Source: Bifidobacterium asteroides DSM 20089 (GTDB taxonomy: Bacteria; Actinomycetota; Actinomycetes; Actinomycetales; Bifidobacteriaceae). From it: a stretch of DNA of 64,000 nucleotides. Shown here piece after piece: positions 44,756-53,480 of this stretch. The stretch lies in NCBI RefSeq assembly GCF_002715865.1, contig NZ_CP017696.1, positions 1,426,001-1,490,000 on the forward strand, given 5' to 3'. The position numbers were made by a program, and so were the translations under genes. Under the pieces are notes generated by a model. It searched no databases, was not told the origin of the DNA, and saw only the letters and a program-made list of their open reading frames with translations. Each line of letters starts with the position of its first letter. Positions within the stretch are counted from its first letter, which is position 1.

Positions 44756-44865
44756 AGTATAGCATTGATGGACCCAAAATTGGGCAATAGCGTGTTGATA
44801 CGACAAAAGGGCCGACTGAACGGCTGTCGCTCAATCAGTATAGCAGTCGTTCAGGCGGTCCGGTA
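44756..44865 (-). promoter_or_regulatory. Putative promoters of the infA operon
   Basis: Two perfect TATACT -10 hexamers occur on the minus strand, at 44756-44761 and 44837-44842. The distal one has a TTACCG -35 (44861-44866) 18 bases away. They lie between hsp20 and infA and would give this half of the ribosomal cluster its own transcription. Confidence 0.5.
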
Positions 44866-44879
44866 AGGATCCGAATCCC

Positions 44880-45341
44880 TCAGTCCTCGATGGCGATGTT
44901 CTGCGTATTGTCAGCCGGTTCGATGCTGGTCTTGGGCAGGGTCACCTCCAGGGTGCCGTTGGCATAGTGGGCATGTATGTCCTCCTGGCGGACCTTGTCG
45001 CCCACATAGAAGCTGCGGGAGCAGGATCCGGTGTAGCGCTCACGCCGGATCCACCGTCCCTGATCGTCCTTGTCGCCCTGGTCACTGTTCTTCTGGGCAG
45101 AGACAATCAGGTAGCCGTCCTCCAGACGCAGGCCGATGTCCTGCTTGTCGAAGCCCGGCATGTCGATGGAGAGCTGGTACTGCCCGTCCTTCTCACGCAC
45201 ATCCGTGTTCATCAAGGGGCTGTTCAGCGCGTTCTTGGGGCCCTGGCCCTGCCGGCGCCCGTCACGCCAGTTGTTGAAGAAGGGATCATCGAAGAAGTCG
45301 CCGAAGATCGAATTGTTCATCAATGCGGGAAACATAGCCAT
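44880..45341 (-). CDS. hsp20: Small heat-shock protein Hsp20 (alpha-crystallin)
   Basis: 153 residues from ATG 45341 (AGGAG eight bases upstream); a GTG two codons earlier is too close to it. An N-terminal FPALMNNSIFGDFFDDPFF precedes the alpha-crystallin domain (MPGFDKQDIGLRLEDGYLIV, ERYTGSCSRSFYVGDKV, ANGTLEVTLPK). It holds unfolded proteins during heat stress. An HspR-type HAIR inverted repeat lies about 150 bases upstream, predicting HspR repression. Confidence 0.93.
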   Translation of the reverse strand: MAMFPALMNNSIFGDFFDDPFFNNWRDGRRQGQGPKNALNSPLMNTDVREKDGQYQLSIDMPGFDKQDIGLRLEDGYLIVSAQKNSDQGDKDDQGRWIRRERYTGSCSRSFYVGDKVRQEDIHAHYANGTLEVTLPKTSIEPADNTQNIAIED

Positions 45342-45488
45342 AATCACATCTCCTGATTCTCTAAGTCATAGTTTCTGCGGACCGAAACCCCAGGTGGACA
45401 TCCTGACCTGTCCTCCCGGGCTCCCTGCCCTTCACTTTGTCCAAACCGCGGACCCCGGTTTCCATGCCCGATGTTCACCCAAGGAATA

Positions 45489-45515
45489 AAAGTTGAGTCT
45501 TAGTGACTCAACTTT
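45489..45515. promoter_or_regulatory. HAIR operator (HspR-binding inverted repeat)
   Basis: Perfect ten-base arms AAAGTTGAGT and ACTCAACTTT surround a seven-base spacer CTTAGTG. This fits the HAIR consensus CTTGAGT-N7-ACTCAAG at all core positions. It lies in the 382-base gap between divergent hsp20 and gdhA. HspR represses stress genes through such sites in Streptomyces and bifidobacteria. The rest of the gap has no gene. Confidence 0.85.
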
Positions 45516-45723
45516 GGTAAACAGTCCTGTTTTTCGTCCTTGTCCTCTCACTCTTCGGGCCTTGAATGACCACATGTCAGACGTTACGGGCCAAAATTCT
45601 TGTGACGCGACTTTGAGGCATTTACCATAGGATAAGATTCCGCCAGCCCCCGTAGGCTCTTGAGGGCGGACCCAATCCCATGTGGACCGGACGGACCGGC
45701 CATTCCTAGTCAAAGGAGCTCAG

Positions 45724-47070
45724 ATGCTCACCAACGAATACATCAAGCGCGTCTACCAGCAGGTTGAGAAGCGCGACGGCGACCAGCCGGAATTTCTGCA
45801 GGCTGTTCGCGAGGTTTTCTCCAGCCTGGAACCCGTGGTGGAGCGGCATCCCGAGTATGAGGCCAACGGCGTGCTGGAGCGCCTGGTCGAGCCCGAGCGT
45901 GCAGTCAAGTTCCGAGTGGCCTGGACCGACGACCAAGGCCATGTTCAGGTCAACCGCGGCTACAGGATCCAATTCAATTCAGCCATCGGCCCCTACAAGG
46001 GCGGCCTGCGCTTCCACCCGACCGTGACCGAGTCGGTCATCAAGTTCCTGGGCTTCGAGCAGATCCTGAAGAATTCGCTGACCGGACTGCCCATGGGCGG
46101 TGCCAAGGGAGGATCCGACTTCGACCCCAAGGGCCGCTCGGATGCCGAGGTCATGCGCTTCTGCCAGGCCTTCATGACTGAGTTGCAGCGCCACATCGGA
46201 CAGTTCACCGACGTGCCTGCCGGCGACATCAATGTTGGATCGCGCGAAATCGGCTACCTGTTCGGCCAGTACAAGAGAATTCGCGACGAGTACTCGGGCG
46301 TGCTGACAGGCAAGGACCTGACCTTCGGCGGCTCCCTGGCCAGGACCGAGGCCACAGGTTACGGACTGTGCTACTACACCCAGGAGGCCCTGCAGACGCT
46401 GCGCAAGGACTCCTTCCAGGGCAAGACCGTCGTCATCTCCGGTTCAGGCAATGTGGCCATCTTCGCCACCGAAAAGGCCCAACAGCTGGGTGCCAAGGTG
46501 GTGACGGCATCCGACTCCAACGGATACGTCTACGATCCCAACGGAATTGACCTGGACGTCGTCAAGGACATCAAGCTGGGTCACCGCGGCAGAATTCGCG
46601 AGTATGCGGACCGTGTGGATTCCGCTGAGTACCACGAGGGCTGCAAGGGCGTCTGGACTGTGCCCTGCGACATCGCCCTGCCCTGCGCAACGCAGAACGA
46701 AATCGACGGGGAATCCGCAAAGACCCTGGTCGCCAACGGATGCACCGTGGTCTGCGAGGGCGCCAACATGCCCTCCACCCCCGAGGCCATCCAGGTCTAC
46801 CAGGACAACAAGGTGCTCTACGGGCCCGCCAAAGCCGCCAATGCCGGCGGCGTGGCGGTCTCCGGTCTGGAGATGAGCCAGAACTCGCTGCGCCTGCAGT
46901 GGACCTTCGACGAGGTGGACCAGCGACTCAAGGACATTATGACCGGGATCTTCCAGAAGTCCTACCAGGCCTCCAAGGAATACGGGCATGAGGGCGACCT
47001 GATGCTGGGCGCCAACGTGGCCGGATTCACCAAGGTGGCCGATGCCATGGTGGCCCAGGGCATCCTCTGA
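45724..47070 (+). CDS. gdhA: NADP-type glutamate dehydrogenase
   Basis: 448 residues from ATG 45724 (AAAGGAG upstream); earlier starts are not credible. The catalytic Lys region is LTGLPMGGAKGGSDFDPKG, and the Rossmann part VVISGSGNVAIFATEKAQQL has GxGNVA. Length is that of the hexameric small-subunit enzymes. It makes glutamate from 2-oxoglutarate and ammonia, the assimilation route of bifidobacteria. It is divergent from hsp20, with the HAIR box about 210 bases upstream of its start. Confidence 0.95.
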   Translation: MLTNEYIKRVYQQVEKRDGDQPEFLQAVREVFSSLEPVVERHPEYEANGVLERLVEPERAVKFRVAWTDDQGHVQVNRGYRIQFNSAIGPYKGGLRFHPTVTESVIKFLGFEQILKNSLTGLPMGGAKGGSDFDPKGRSDAEVMRFCQAFMTELQRHIGQFTDVPAGDINVGSREIGYLFGQYKRIRDEYSGVLTGKDLTFGGSLARTEATGYGLCYYTQEALQTLRKDSFQGKTVVISGSGNVAIFATEKAQQLGAKVVTASDSNGYVYDPNGIDLDVVKDIKLGHRGRIREYADRVDSAEYHEGCKGVWTVPCDIALPCATQNEIDGESAKTLVANGCTVVCEGANMPSTPEAIQVYQDNKVLYGPAKAANAGGVAVSGLEMSQNSLRLQWTFDEVDQRLKDIMTGIFQKSYQASKEYGHEGDLMLGANVAGFTKVADAMVAQGIL

Positions 47071-47089
47071 AATAGGCTCTAGATAGATA

Positions 47090-47134
47090 AATAAGGGGTC
47101 CGACCTGCATCCTCTGCAGGTCGGACCCCTTATT
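47090..47134. terminator. Very strong hairpin after gdhA
   Basis: A 20-base-pair perfect stem (47090-47109 with 47115-47134) closes a five-base loop. It lies between convergent gdhA and the GH2 gene and ends with ATT on the plus strand and TTAT-like bases on both sides, so it can serve both directions. Confidence 0.9.
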
Positions 47135-47156
47135 GCGCTTCAGCAGAAAACAGGAC

Positions 47157-49835
47157 TCAGGCGACCAGCTGCCCGATGACCTCGGGCTCAATCCTCTGGC
47201 CCGGGTTGAAATCCTCGGAGCCCAGATACCGGTAGATGCTGGCCTGAAGGGCCCGAGCCTCCGGATATTCGGTCAGATTCTGCAAGCCCATGGAGGAGAG
47301 CAGAAGCCGGCCTTTCCCGCAGCGGCATTCCAGCAGCTGTGTCATGGGTCGCAGGTAGGCGTAGCTGTCCATCTCGGTGATGATGGACTGGTAGCGCTCA
47401 GGCAGGATGATGGCCCGCTGGGTGGCCATGGGCCACCACTGCCAGTCAGTGTGCGATTCAGTCGGGAAATCAGCGAAAATAGGGTGATCAGCCTGGATGA
47501 ACTGCCCCATGGTACCGCTCTGGTCCTTGAACGTCCCTACTGACCAGAAGTCCGTTGAGAAGTGGGCCTGAACGGATCTGGGCAGGGACTGGGCCGTGGA
47601 GTCGGGACTCAGATAGACCGTGCCCCCCTGATCAAGGACCCGACGTGCCTGCTGGTCGAACCTCCTGGTCTCGTACAAGCCGTCCGGTCGGCCAGGCTGG
47701 CTGTCCTGGTAGACCCAGATCGGATAGACGTTGGTCACGCCGTCAATCTCCAGACTCAGACGGCAGCGCTGGCTGCCTCGAATGCCATTCAGGGACAGTT
47801 CGAAGGCTCCCAGATCAGTCAGCTTGCCCACCGGGCAGGTGACCTTGGGGAAGACATGCTCCAGATCAACCCCCTGGCCCTGCAACCGCAGCCGTAGATC
47901 ACCCTGCAGCGCGCGCCGGCCGTAGTTGGCCACCTTGACCGCCCCTGAGAGCTCCTCCCGGCTGGTATAGGCATAGCGGCCCATGACAGCCAACGGCAAC
48001 TGGTCCGTGAAGAAGGACCGGAAGCGTTCAGGGCGGGCGAAAGGAAAACGCTTGGGGTGCAGATGGGCATCCATCATGCCCACCAGAGCCGTGCCCTGCC
48101 CGGGAAAATCCTGAAGACCCAGCAACGAAAGCCCCGACATGGAGGGTGTCCGCAGGACGGACTCCACCTCCTCCCGGTAGCAGATCCGCGACAGTTCTCC
48201 TGTAGCGGCCACCCAGTCCAGCCAGGTGCTCTGATCCAGGCCAGATTCACGGACCCTGTCACGGATCATTGCGTAATTGTCAGGACGGGTGACCCCGGTG
48301 AACTCCTCGATCTCTCGGAAGTCCGGCAGCACCTCATACTGGCCGACCTCGAAGCCGTAGACCGGCACCTTGCACTCTTTGCGCACTGCCTGCATGGAAT
48401 CCTCGAAATTGTGGGCAGTGCCCGGATGAACCGCGTTGGTGGACCCACGCATGTCGGCGAAGCAGCAGCGCAGGTCGTGGCCCTTGTAGAACTCGGAGGT
48501 ATAAATCTCGTTGCAGTCGTCGCTGCCAAGCTGACCATAGTGCGGGTTGGAGGAGTTGGCATAGAGCCGGGTGTCGTCAATGCCTCGTGCATCCTCAATC
48601 AGCTGAGCCATGCGCTCATGGCCGGTCGCATCCGCCCACAGCTCGTTGCCCAGGGTAAGCATGACGAAGGAGGGATGGTTGGCCAGGAAGAGCAGTGTCT
48701 GCTCAAGTTCGGTGCGATAGTAGCGATAACTGACATCCTCCTGGAAGGCATGATGGCAGTCCCAGTGGGAGAGCTCGGGCTGCATCATCATCCCCATCCG
48801 GTCTGCTGCGATGAAGGCCGCCTCGGGCGGGCAGTGCGAATGGAAGCGGACCACATTCACTCCGTATGACCGGTAGGCCTCCAGAATGCGAATCCAGGAG
48901 CCCACGTCCATGGGCGGGAAACCGGTCTGCGGAAACTCAGCGCAATTGGCCTCGCCACGCAGGAAGAAAGCCCTGCCGTTCAGAGTCAGTCTCCCCTGCT
49001 CATCGGCTGCGAAGTCGCGGATGCCGAAATCCGTGCTGACCCGAGAGAGCACTCTGGATCCGTCAGGTGTCAGGAGTTCAACTGTTATTTCGTGCAGACA
49101 GCCCTGGTATTCGTCCCAGCGATCCGCATGGGCATCAAGCGGCAGATCTGGCCAGGTCAGAGTTCGCCGCCCAGGTTCCAGATCTGCAGCGACCTCCAGA
49201 GGTTGGGCCAGCGCGTCTGAAGAAACCCTCAAGCGACCATGGAATCCTTGGCGCGAATCCACGTCAGCCTTTACGATCAGCACATCGCCATGGGGGTAGG
49301 CACGAATGCCATCCAGGAAGGTGTCCTCCTCCACACGCAGGCCGATGTTTCCCAGAAGCCCGTTCCAGTTGGTCTGGGTGTGATCAGTGGCGGTCGAGGA
49401 ATCCAGGATTGCGTCGTGGGGCATGCCTCGGTAGGCGTTGTCGGAATCCACCTGCAACAGGTCATCGCCCGTCAGTAGTCCAGTCAGCTCGAAGACATGC
49501 GGGGTGTTCAAGGTCTGAGGACGGTAGGGTTCAGCCAGACGTTCACCGACCCTGACCTCCAGGCGGCGAGCGCGCTCCACCTCGAAGAAGACCCTCTGCC
49601 CAGGCTGCGGAGACCATCTAATCCGTCGGGATAGCCTGACCGTTCCTTCAAAGGTATGCCGCCTGGTCAGCCGAGAGCCGATTGGGCCGGGCTTGCCGCT
49701 GCCATAGGTAGCGGACAGCTCCTGATCATCATGTCCGAGTCCGTTGGTGTCCAGCGTACCTGGCAACAGGACGGTTCCCTGCATCTGAGACGGGGACTGA
49801 ACCCGCCAGGCTCCAGTCAATGCAACCTTAATCAT
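47157..49835 (-). CDS. Glycoside hydrolase family 2 enzyme
   Basis: 892 residues. It has the GH2 order: jelly-roll sugar-binding domain (about 20-170, TRRHTFEGTVRLSRR), immunoglobulin-like domain (to about 270) and TIM barrel. A general acid/base Glu is seen in LTLGNELWAD near 398 and a nucleophile Glu in VYGFEVGQYEVLP near 495, both at plausible GH2 positions. Further beta domains reach the C-terminus. No signal peptide, so it is intracellular and must act on imported sugars. It overlaps the upstream DUF5107-TPR gene by four bases (ATGA). Beta-galactosidase, glucuronidase or arabinosidase-like specificity cannot be told apart by eye. Confidence 0.82.
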   Translation of the reverse strand: MIKVALTGAWRVQSPSQMQGTVLLPGTLDTNGLGHDDQELSATYGSGKPGPIGSRLTRRHTFEGTVRLSRRIRWSPQPGQRVFFEVERARRLEVRVGERLAEPYRPQTLNTPHVFELTGLLTGDDLLQVDSDNAYRGMPHDAILDSSTATDHTQTNWNGLLGNIGLRVEEDTFLDGIRAYPHGDVLIVKADVDSRQGFHGRLRVSSDALAQPLEVAADLEPGRRTLTWPDLPLDAHADRWDEYQGCLHEITVELLTPDGSRVLSRVSTDFGIRDFAADEQGRLTLNGRAFFLRGEANCAEFPQTGFPPMDVGSWIRILEAYRSYGVNVVRFHSHCPPEAAFIAADRMGMMMQPELSHWDCHHAFQEDVSYRYYRTELEQTLLFLANHPSFVMLTLGNELWADATGHERMAQLIEDARGIDDTRLYANSSNPHYGQLGSDDCNEIYTSEFYKGHDLRCCFADMRGSTNAVHPGTAHNFEDSMQAVRKECKVPVYGFEVGQYEVLPDFREIEEFTGVTRPDNYAMIRDRVRESGLDQSTWLDWVAATGELSRICYREEVESVLRTPSMSGLSLLGLQDFPGQGTALVGMMDAHLHPKRFPFARPERFRSFFTDQLPLAVMGRYAYTSREELSGAVKVANYGRRALQGDLRLRLQGQGVDLEHVFPKVTCPVGKLTDLGAFELSLNGIRGSQRCRLSLEIDGVTNVYPIWVYQDSQPGRPDGLYETRRFDQQARRVLDQGGTVYLSPDSTAQSLPRSVQAHFSTDFWSVGTFKDQSGTMGQFIQADHPIFADFPTESHTDWQWWPMATQRAIILPERYQSIITEMDSYAYLRPMTQLLECRCGKGRLLLSSMGLQNLTEYPEARALQASIYRYLGSEDFNPGQRIEPEVIGQLVA

Positions 49836-52800
49836 GCTTTCCTCCCGGTAAGAAGTGTTCTGTGGTCCAACTCGTCAGTGAACAACCCGGCCTGAATATG
49901 TCCGGCGTCCAGTTCCAGCACCTGCTTCAGGCACTCCCGAGCCTGGGCAATCTGCCCTGTGCCGATGCGTGCCAGAGCCATCAGGTAGAGGCAGTGAACC
50001 CGGTTCATGCGGGTATAGTCCGCATCGAAGGTCAGAAAGTCAGGCAGGGAGACTGCGAAGTAATCTTTTTCCGCATGGTCATCCAAATGCTGCTCGCCGA
50101 AGTCCAGCAGCCGGTAGAAGCAGGCATTGGCCGGACCCTGCTCGCCAAGGGCCTGATGGGCCAGTCCCTGGAAGAGGACCATCTCGGCGGGTTGGTCGTT
50201 GTAGTAGAGCGACTCTCCCACCTGCCCGGAGCCCAGGCAGGCCAGACGGAACTCCTGATCCGCAGACTCCTTGTCACCTGCCGCTCGTCTGACCAGCCCA
50301 AGGTAGTAGTGAAGATCGTTGTCCTTCTGACCTTCCAGCTTGCCTTCGCCCAGGTTCTCCGGATAGCTCATGGCTCGCTCCAGCAGATCTGCGGCACGGC
50401 CCCAGTCCTGGGCCGCCATGGCATCCTTGGCCATCAGCTTCAGGGAGATTCGGTATTGGGCGGTGATCTTGCCCTCGCCGCCCTCCCAAGGGTGGAAGCG
50501 TCGGCTGCTCATCAGCCGATAGGCCTGTTCGTAGCTGCCGGTCTGGTTCAGCAGGCTCAGGTATTCGATATAGAGATCGTCCCTGCATGACACAACCTCT
50601 GGATGCTTCTCAAATTCAGTCAGTCGACGGGCAAAGCTCCAGCCCATCAGCCGATGAAGCTGATCCCGCTCCAGAAAGACCCTGGCATCTTCGGGATCCA
50701 ACCGGCAGGCGGTCTCGATCTCCCGCTCGGCGGCTTGCCAATCGTGTCGCTTGTTGCCGTAGGCGATTGCCAGGTTGCGGTGAACAGTGGCGAAGTCGGG
50801 ATCCAATCGCCTGGAATGCTCCCAAAGCTTGATGGCCCGGTCCGTCAGAGACTTGTCGTAGTAGAGGCAGCCCAGATAATAGGCTGCCTTGGGACCATCG
50901 ACCAGAGTCATGGCCATGCGCAGGGGGGCTATATCATCCAGGGAATTGGGGAAGCAGTAGTCCGAAGGCGCAGCCTCGGCGGCCTGGAAGGCCTGAAGGG
51001 CCTGATCTTCTCGACCCAGCAGGTACAGATACCAGCCTTGATAATACCGGATCATGGGCTGGTGCTGATCGGCTTGGCCCAGTAGTTGCAGCGCCTCCTC
51101 ATAGGCGCCGAAGGCAGCGTAGTCACGGGCAGTCCGCAGCAGATTGAGGTAATCCCCACGCATCAGTCCGGACAGCTCGTCCGGATCACCGCCTGCCAAG
51201 ACCCGCTCGTAGCCGGATACGAAGTCGAACCGATCCAGAACCAGGTTCTCGCTGACCACTTGGTCCGCCTGATCCTGCCTGCCCAGCCGGCGCAGCAGAT
51301 AGGCCTTGAGTCCGCGAGCCCGGATGTTGTCGGTGTTGCGGGTCAAAGCGCGCTGGACAAAGTCCAATGCCTGTTCCAGCTGGCCGCGACAGGCCGCGAT
51401 GCAGGCCAGGCAGAAGAAGCCCCGTTCCTTTTGGGCATCGTCCCAGGTGGCCTTGTAGAAGGCGTCATAGGCCTGATCCATTCGTCCTTGATAGCTCAAG
51501 GCGAGACCCAGATTGTAATGAGCCTCGGAATCATAGGGCTGGCTGTTGCGCCAGGTCAACCGTTTGATGGCTCTGCGGAAGTGCTGCTCGGCTCCGGCGA
51601 AGTCGCCGCGTCGAAGCAGAAGTCGGCCGTAGGCGTTGTTGATGCGCGCATCGCCCGGGTCACGCTTGAGCCCCTCCAGGTAGTAAGGATCAGGCCGGTA
51701 GGTGGCATGGCGGTACTGCTCCAGGTGCAGACCGGTCAGCAACAGTTCCTCGTTGGTGCCTATACGCTCAGGCCGATCGGCAGCCTGTGCCGGCTCGGGA
51801 ATCTTGCCTCCGGCGGGTGGCTGCGGACGATAGCTGACCAGGAGCCGCCCTTGCGCGTCCTCCACTCGGGCTGTCAGTGCTGTGGCCGGACGATCACCGG
51901 TCTCGAATTCGGCCCTGACCTGATTGTCCGGGCCAAGGGTGCCCTGCCACTGGTAAAGGATGGCCCCGTCATCGGCACAGACCCGGATCCGCGCTTCCTT
52001 TTGAAGCCGTGTGGCGTAGACGGTGATTCGCCCTTGCCCAGCTTTCAGCCCCTGAGCCTCGATCCCCTCACGCTCGCCGGCAGCCCCGAAGGTCTGCTCG
52101 GGGCCAACTTCCAGGTTGAGGGCCGCATCCACACTGGCATTCTTGACCAGCCCCACCTGCTTGTAGGGCATGAAGTACTGGGTGAAGGTCTTGCCCTCGT
52201 AGGGTTTGAGCCAGGTGAAGTCAGGCTGGTTGTCGGTGAAGACCCCGGTCATCAGCTCCACGTAGGGGCCGTCGGCATCGGTCAGATTGCGGTCCCAGGC
52301 GTGGCCGAAGTCCCCGCAACCCCAGGTCCACTGCTTCTTGCCCGGGGAGATGTGATGGTCAGCCACATGCAGAATGCCCGCCTGCCGGGAGAAATCGTAG
52401 CCGCCGACGAAGTCATAGTCCGAATGAGCCGCCATATATGAGGTCGGCACCGGCACGTTCTTGTAGCGGCTGATATCCACTCCCTGGGAGTAGTCGTGTT
52501 TGTAGTAGGTACCCGTGGCGATGGGATAGCGGGAGACATCGCGCTTGCCGTGGTCCATGACCGCAGTGACATCGGGTGGCATGACGGTCCTGGTATGTTC
52601 GTTGACCGCCACTGCCGGATTGGCCCACCAGAGGAAGGATTGAGGCAGGGGCGTGCCGTTGTAGAGCCGGGCGGAGATTTCGATGACGCTGACCCCGGGA
52701 TGCAGGGCGATGGTGGTGGTGACCTGGGTGCCGTAAATGCGGTCGGTATCGTGGCAGACCACCGCCTTGCCACCGTCCGGCAGGTCCTTCAGCGTACAGT

Positions 52801-53197
52801 CCACCGGAAGGAAGGTGCTGGGCCGGTGGTGCTGCGGCCAGTTGAACTCGATGCCCCCCGAGATCCAGGGACCGGTCAGGCCTACCAGGGCAGGTTTGAT
52901 GACCCGGTTGCGGTAGACGAAGTCATAGTCGTTGGTCTTGTCCCGGGCATACTGGATGCGTCCGCCCAGTTCGGGCAGGACGGTCACCTCGAGGTATTCA
53001 TTCTCCAGGATGACCGCCTTGTAGTCCTGATTCTTGCATTCGTCCGAGATGGTCTCGATGACCGGGTAGGGATAGACCCGTCCCGAAGAGCCCTGGTAGA
53101 CTCGGTTTTCAATAAATTGCGGATTCTTGTCCGGTTTTCCAATCCCGTAGGTGGGAATCGCAAGCTCTGTGACCTTCACTGTGACGCCCATGGTCAT
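49832..53197 (-). CDS. DUF5107 and TPR domain protein, putative carbohydrate-active
   Basis: 1121 residues. The first third (about 20-340; NEYLEVTVLPELGGRIQYAR, GIEFNWPQHHRPSTF, LWWANPAVAVNEHTRTV) is DUF5107, a beta-sandwich resembling aldose-epimerase or sugar-binding folds. A middle beta region follows. Residues about 500-1110 form a long TPR solenoid (INNAYGRLLLRRGDFAGAEQ, YFLGLALSYQGRM-like units). It is cytoplasmic. Its stop is shared with the start of the GH2 gene, so they are translated together. DUF5107-TPR proteins next to GH2 enzymes recur in actinobacteria, suggesting a shared glycan, but no activity is proved. Confidence 0.78.
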   Translation of the reverse strand: MTMGVTVKVTELAIPTYGIGKPDKNPQFIENRVYQGSSGRVYPYPVIETISDECKNQDYKAVILENEYLEVTVLPELGGRIQYARDKTNDYDFVYRNRVIKPALVGLTGPWISGGIEFNWPQHHRPSTFLPVDCTLKDLPDGGKAVVCHDTDRIYGTQVTTTIALHPGVSVIEISARLYNGTPLPQSFLWWANPAVAVNEHTRTVMPPDVTAVMDHGKRDVSRYPIATGTYYKHDYSQGVDISRYKNVPVPTSYMAAHSDYDFVGGYDFSRQAGILHVADHHISPGKKQWTWGCGDFGHAWDRNLTDADGPYVELMTGVFTDNQPDFTWLKPYEGKTFTQYFMPYKQVGLVKNASVDAALNLEVGPEQTFGAAGEREGIEAQGLKAGQGRITVYATRLQKEARIRVCADDGAILYQWQGTLGPDNQVRAEFETGDRPATALTARVEDAQGRLLVSYRPQPPAGGKIPEPAQAADRPERIGTNEELLLTGLHLEQYRHATYRPDPYYLEGLKRDPGDARINNAYGRLLLRRGDFAGAEQHFRRAIKRLTWRNSQPYDSEAHYNLGLALSYQGRMDQAYDAFYKATWDDAQKERGFFCLACIAACRGQLEQALDFVQRALTRNTDNIRARGLKAYLLRRLGRQDQADQVVSENLVLDRFDFVSGYERVLAGGDPDELSGLMRGDYLNLLRTARDYAAFGAYEEALQLLGQADQHQPMIRYYQGWYLYLLGREDQALQAFQAAEAAPSDYCFPNSLDDIAPLRMAMTLVDGPKAAYYLGCLYYDKSLTDRAIKLWEHSRRLDPDFATVHRNLAIAYGNKRHDWQAAEREIETACRLDPEDARVFLERDQLHRLMGWSFARRLTEFEKHPEVVSCRDDLYIEYLSLLNQTGSYEQAYRLMSSRRFHPWEGGEGKITAQYRISLKLMAKDAMAAQDWGRAADLLERAMSYPENLGEGKLEGQKDNDLHYYLGLVRRAAGDKESADQEFRLACLGSGQVGESLYYNDQPAEMVLFQGLAHQALGEQGPANACFYRLLDFGEQHLDDHAEKDYFAVSLPDFLTFDADYTRMNRVHCLYLMALARIGTGQIAQARECLKQVLELDAGHIQAGLFTDELDHRTLLTGRKA

Positions 53198-53376
53198 CAG
53201 CCCCTTGTCTGCTCAGCAAAACTGTATATATTTGCTCTCAGTCTAGAATCGGAATCGGCCCTTGGAACCGCATAAATTGTTTGAAAGTATTAAAAAATTG
53301 CTACTAAATTGATATGACTGACCAGTGACTTCCGGCTCGGGGTGAATGCCGAAATGGGCGGATGCATACACATGAA

Positions 53377-53407
53377 AGGAGGTCGGCCCATCAAGGACCG
53401 ACCTCCT
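53377..53407 (-). terminator. Terminator of the ABC exporter operon
   Basis: Stem AGGAGGTCGG / CCGACCTCCT with an 11-base loop; read on the minus strand it is followed by TTTC. It lies between the exporter genes and the DUF5107 gene. The 53198-53376 stretch is AT-rich and holds the DUF5107 promoter region, with no recognisable operator. Confidence 0.75.
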
Positions 53408-53480
53408 AGGCTGACGTTCACTTAATCCCGGATCATACCTTTCAGCATCTTCCTTCGACCTTCGACAATCCCGGAGAGCC

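Noticed and set aside
51086-52441. 451-residue plus-strand open frame
   Set aside because: Antisense to the DUF5107-TPR gene; no motif and no ribosome site of its own.
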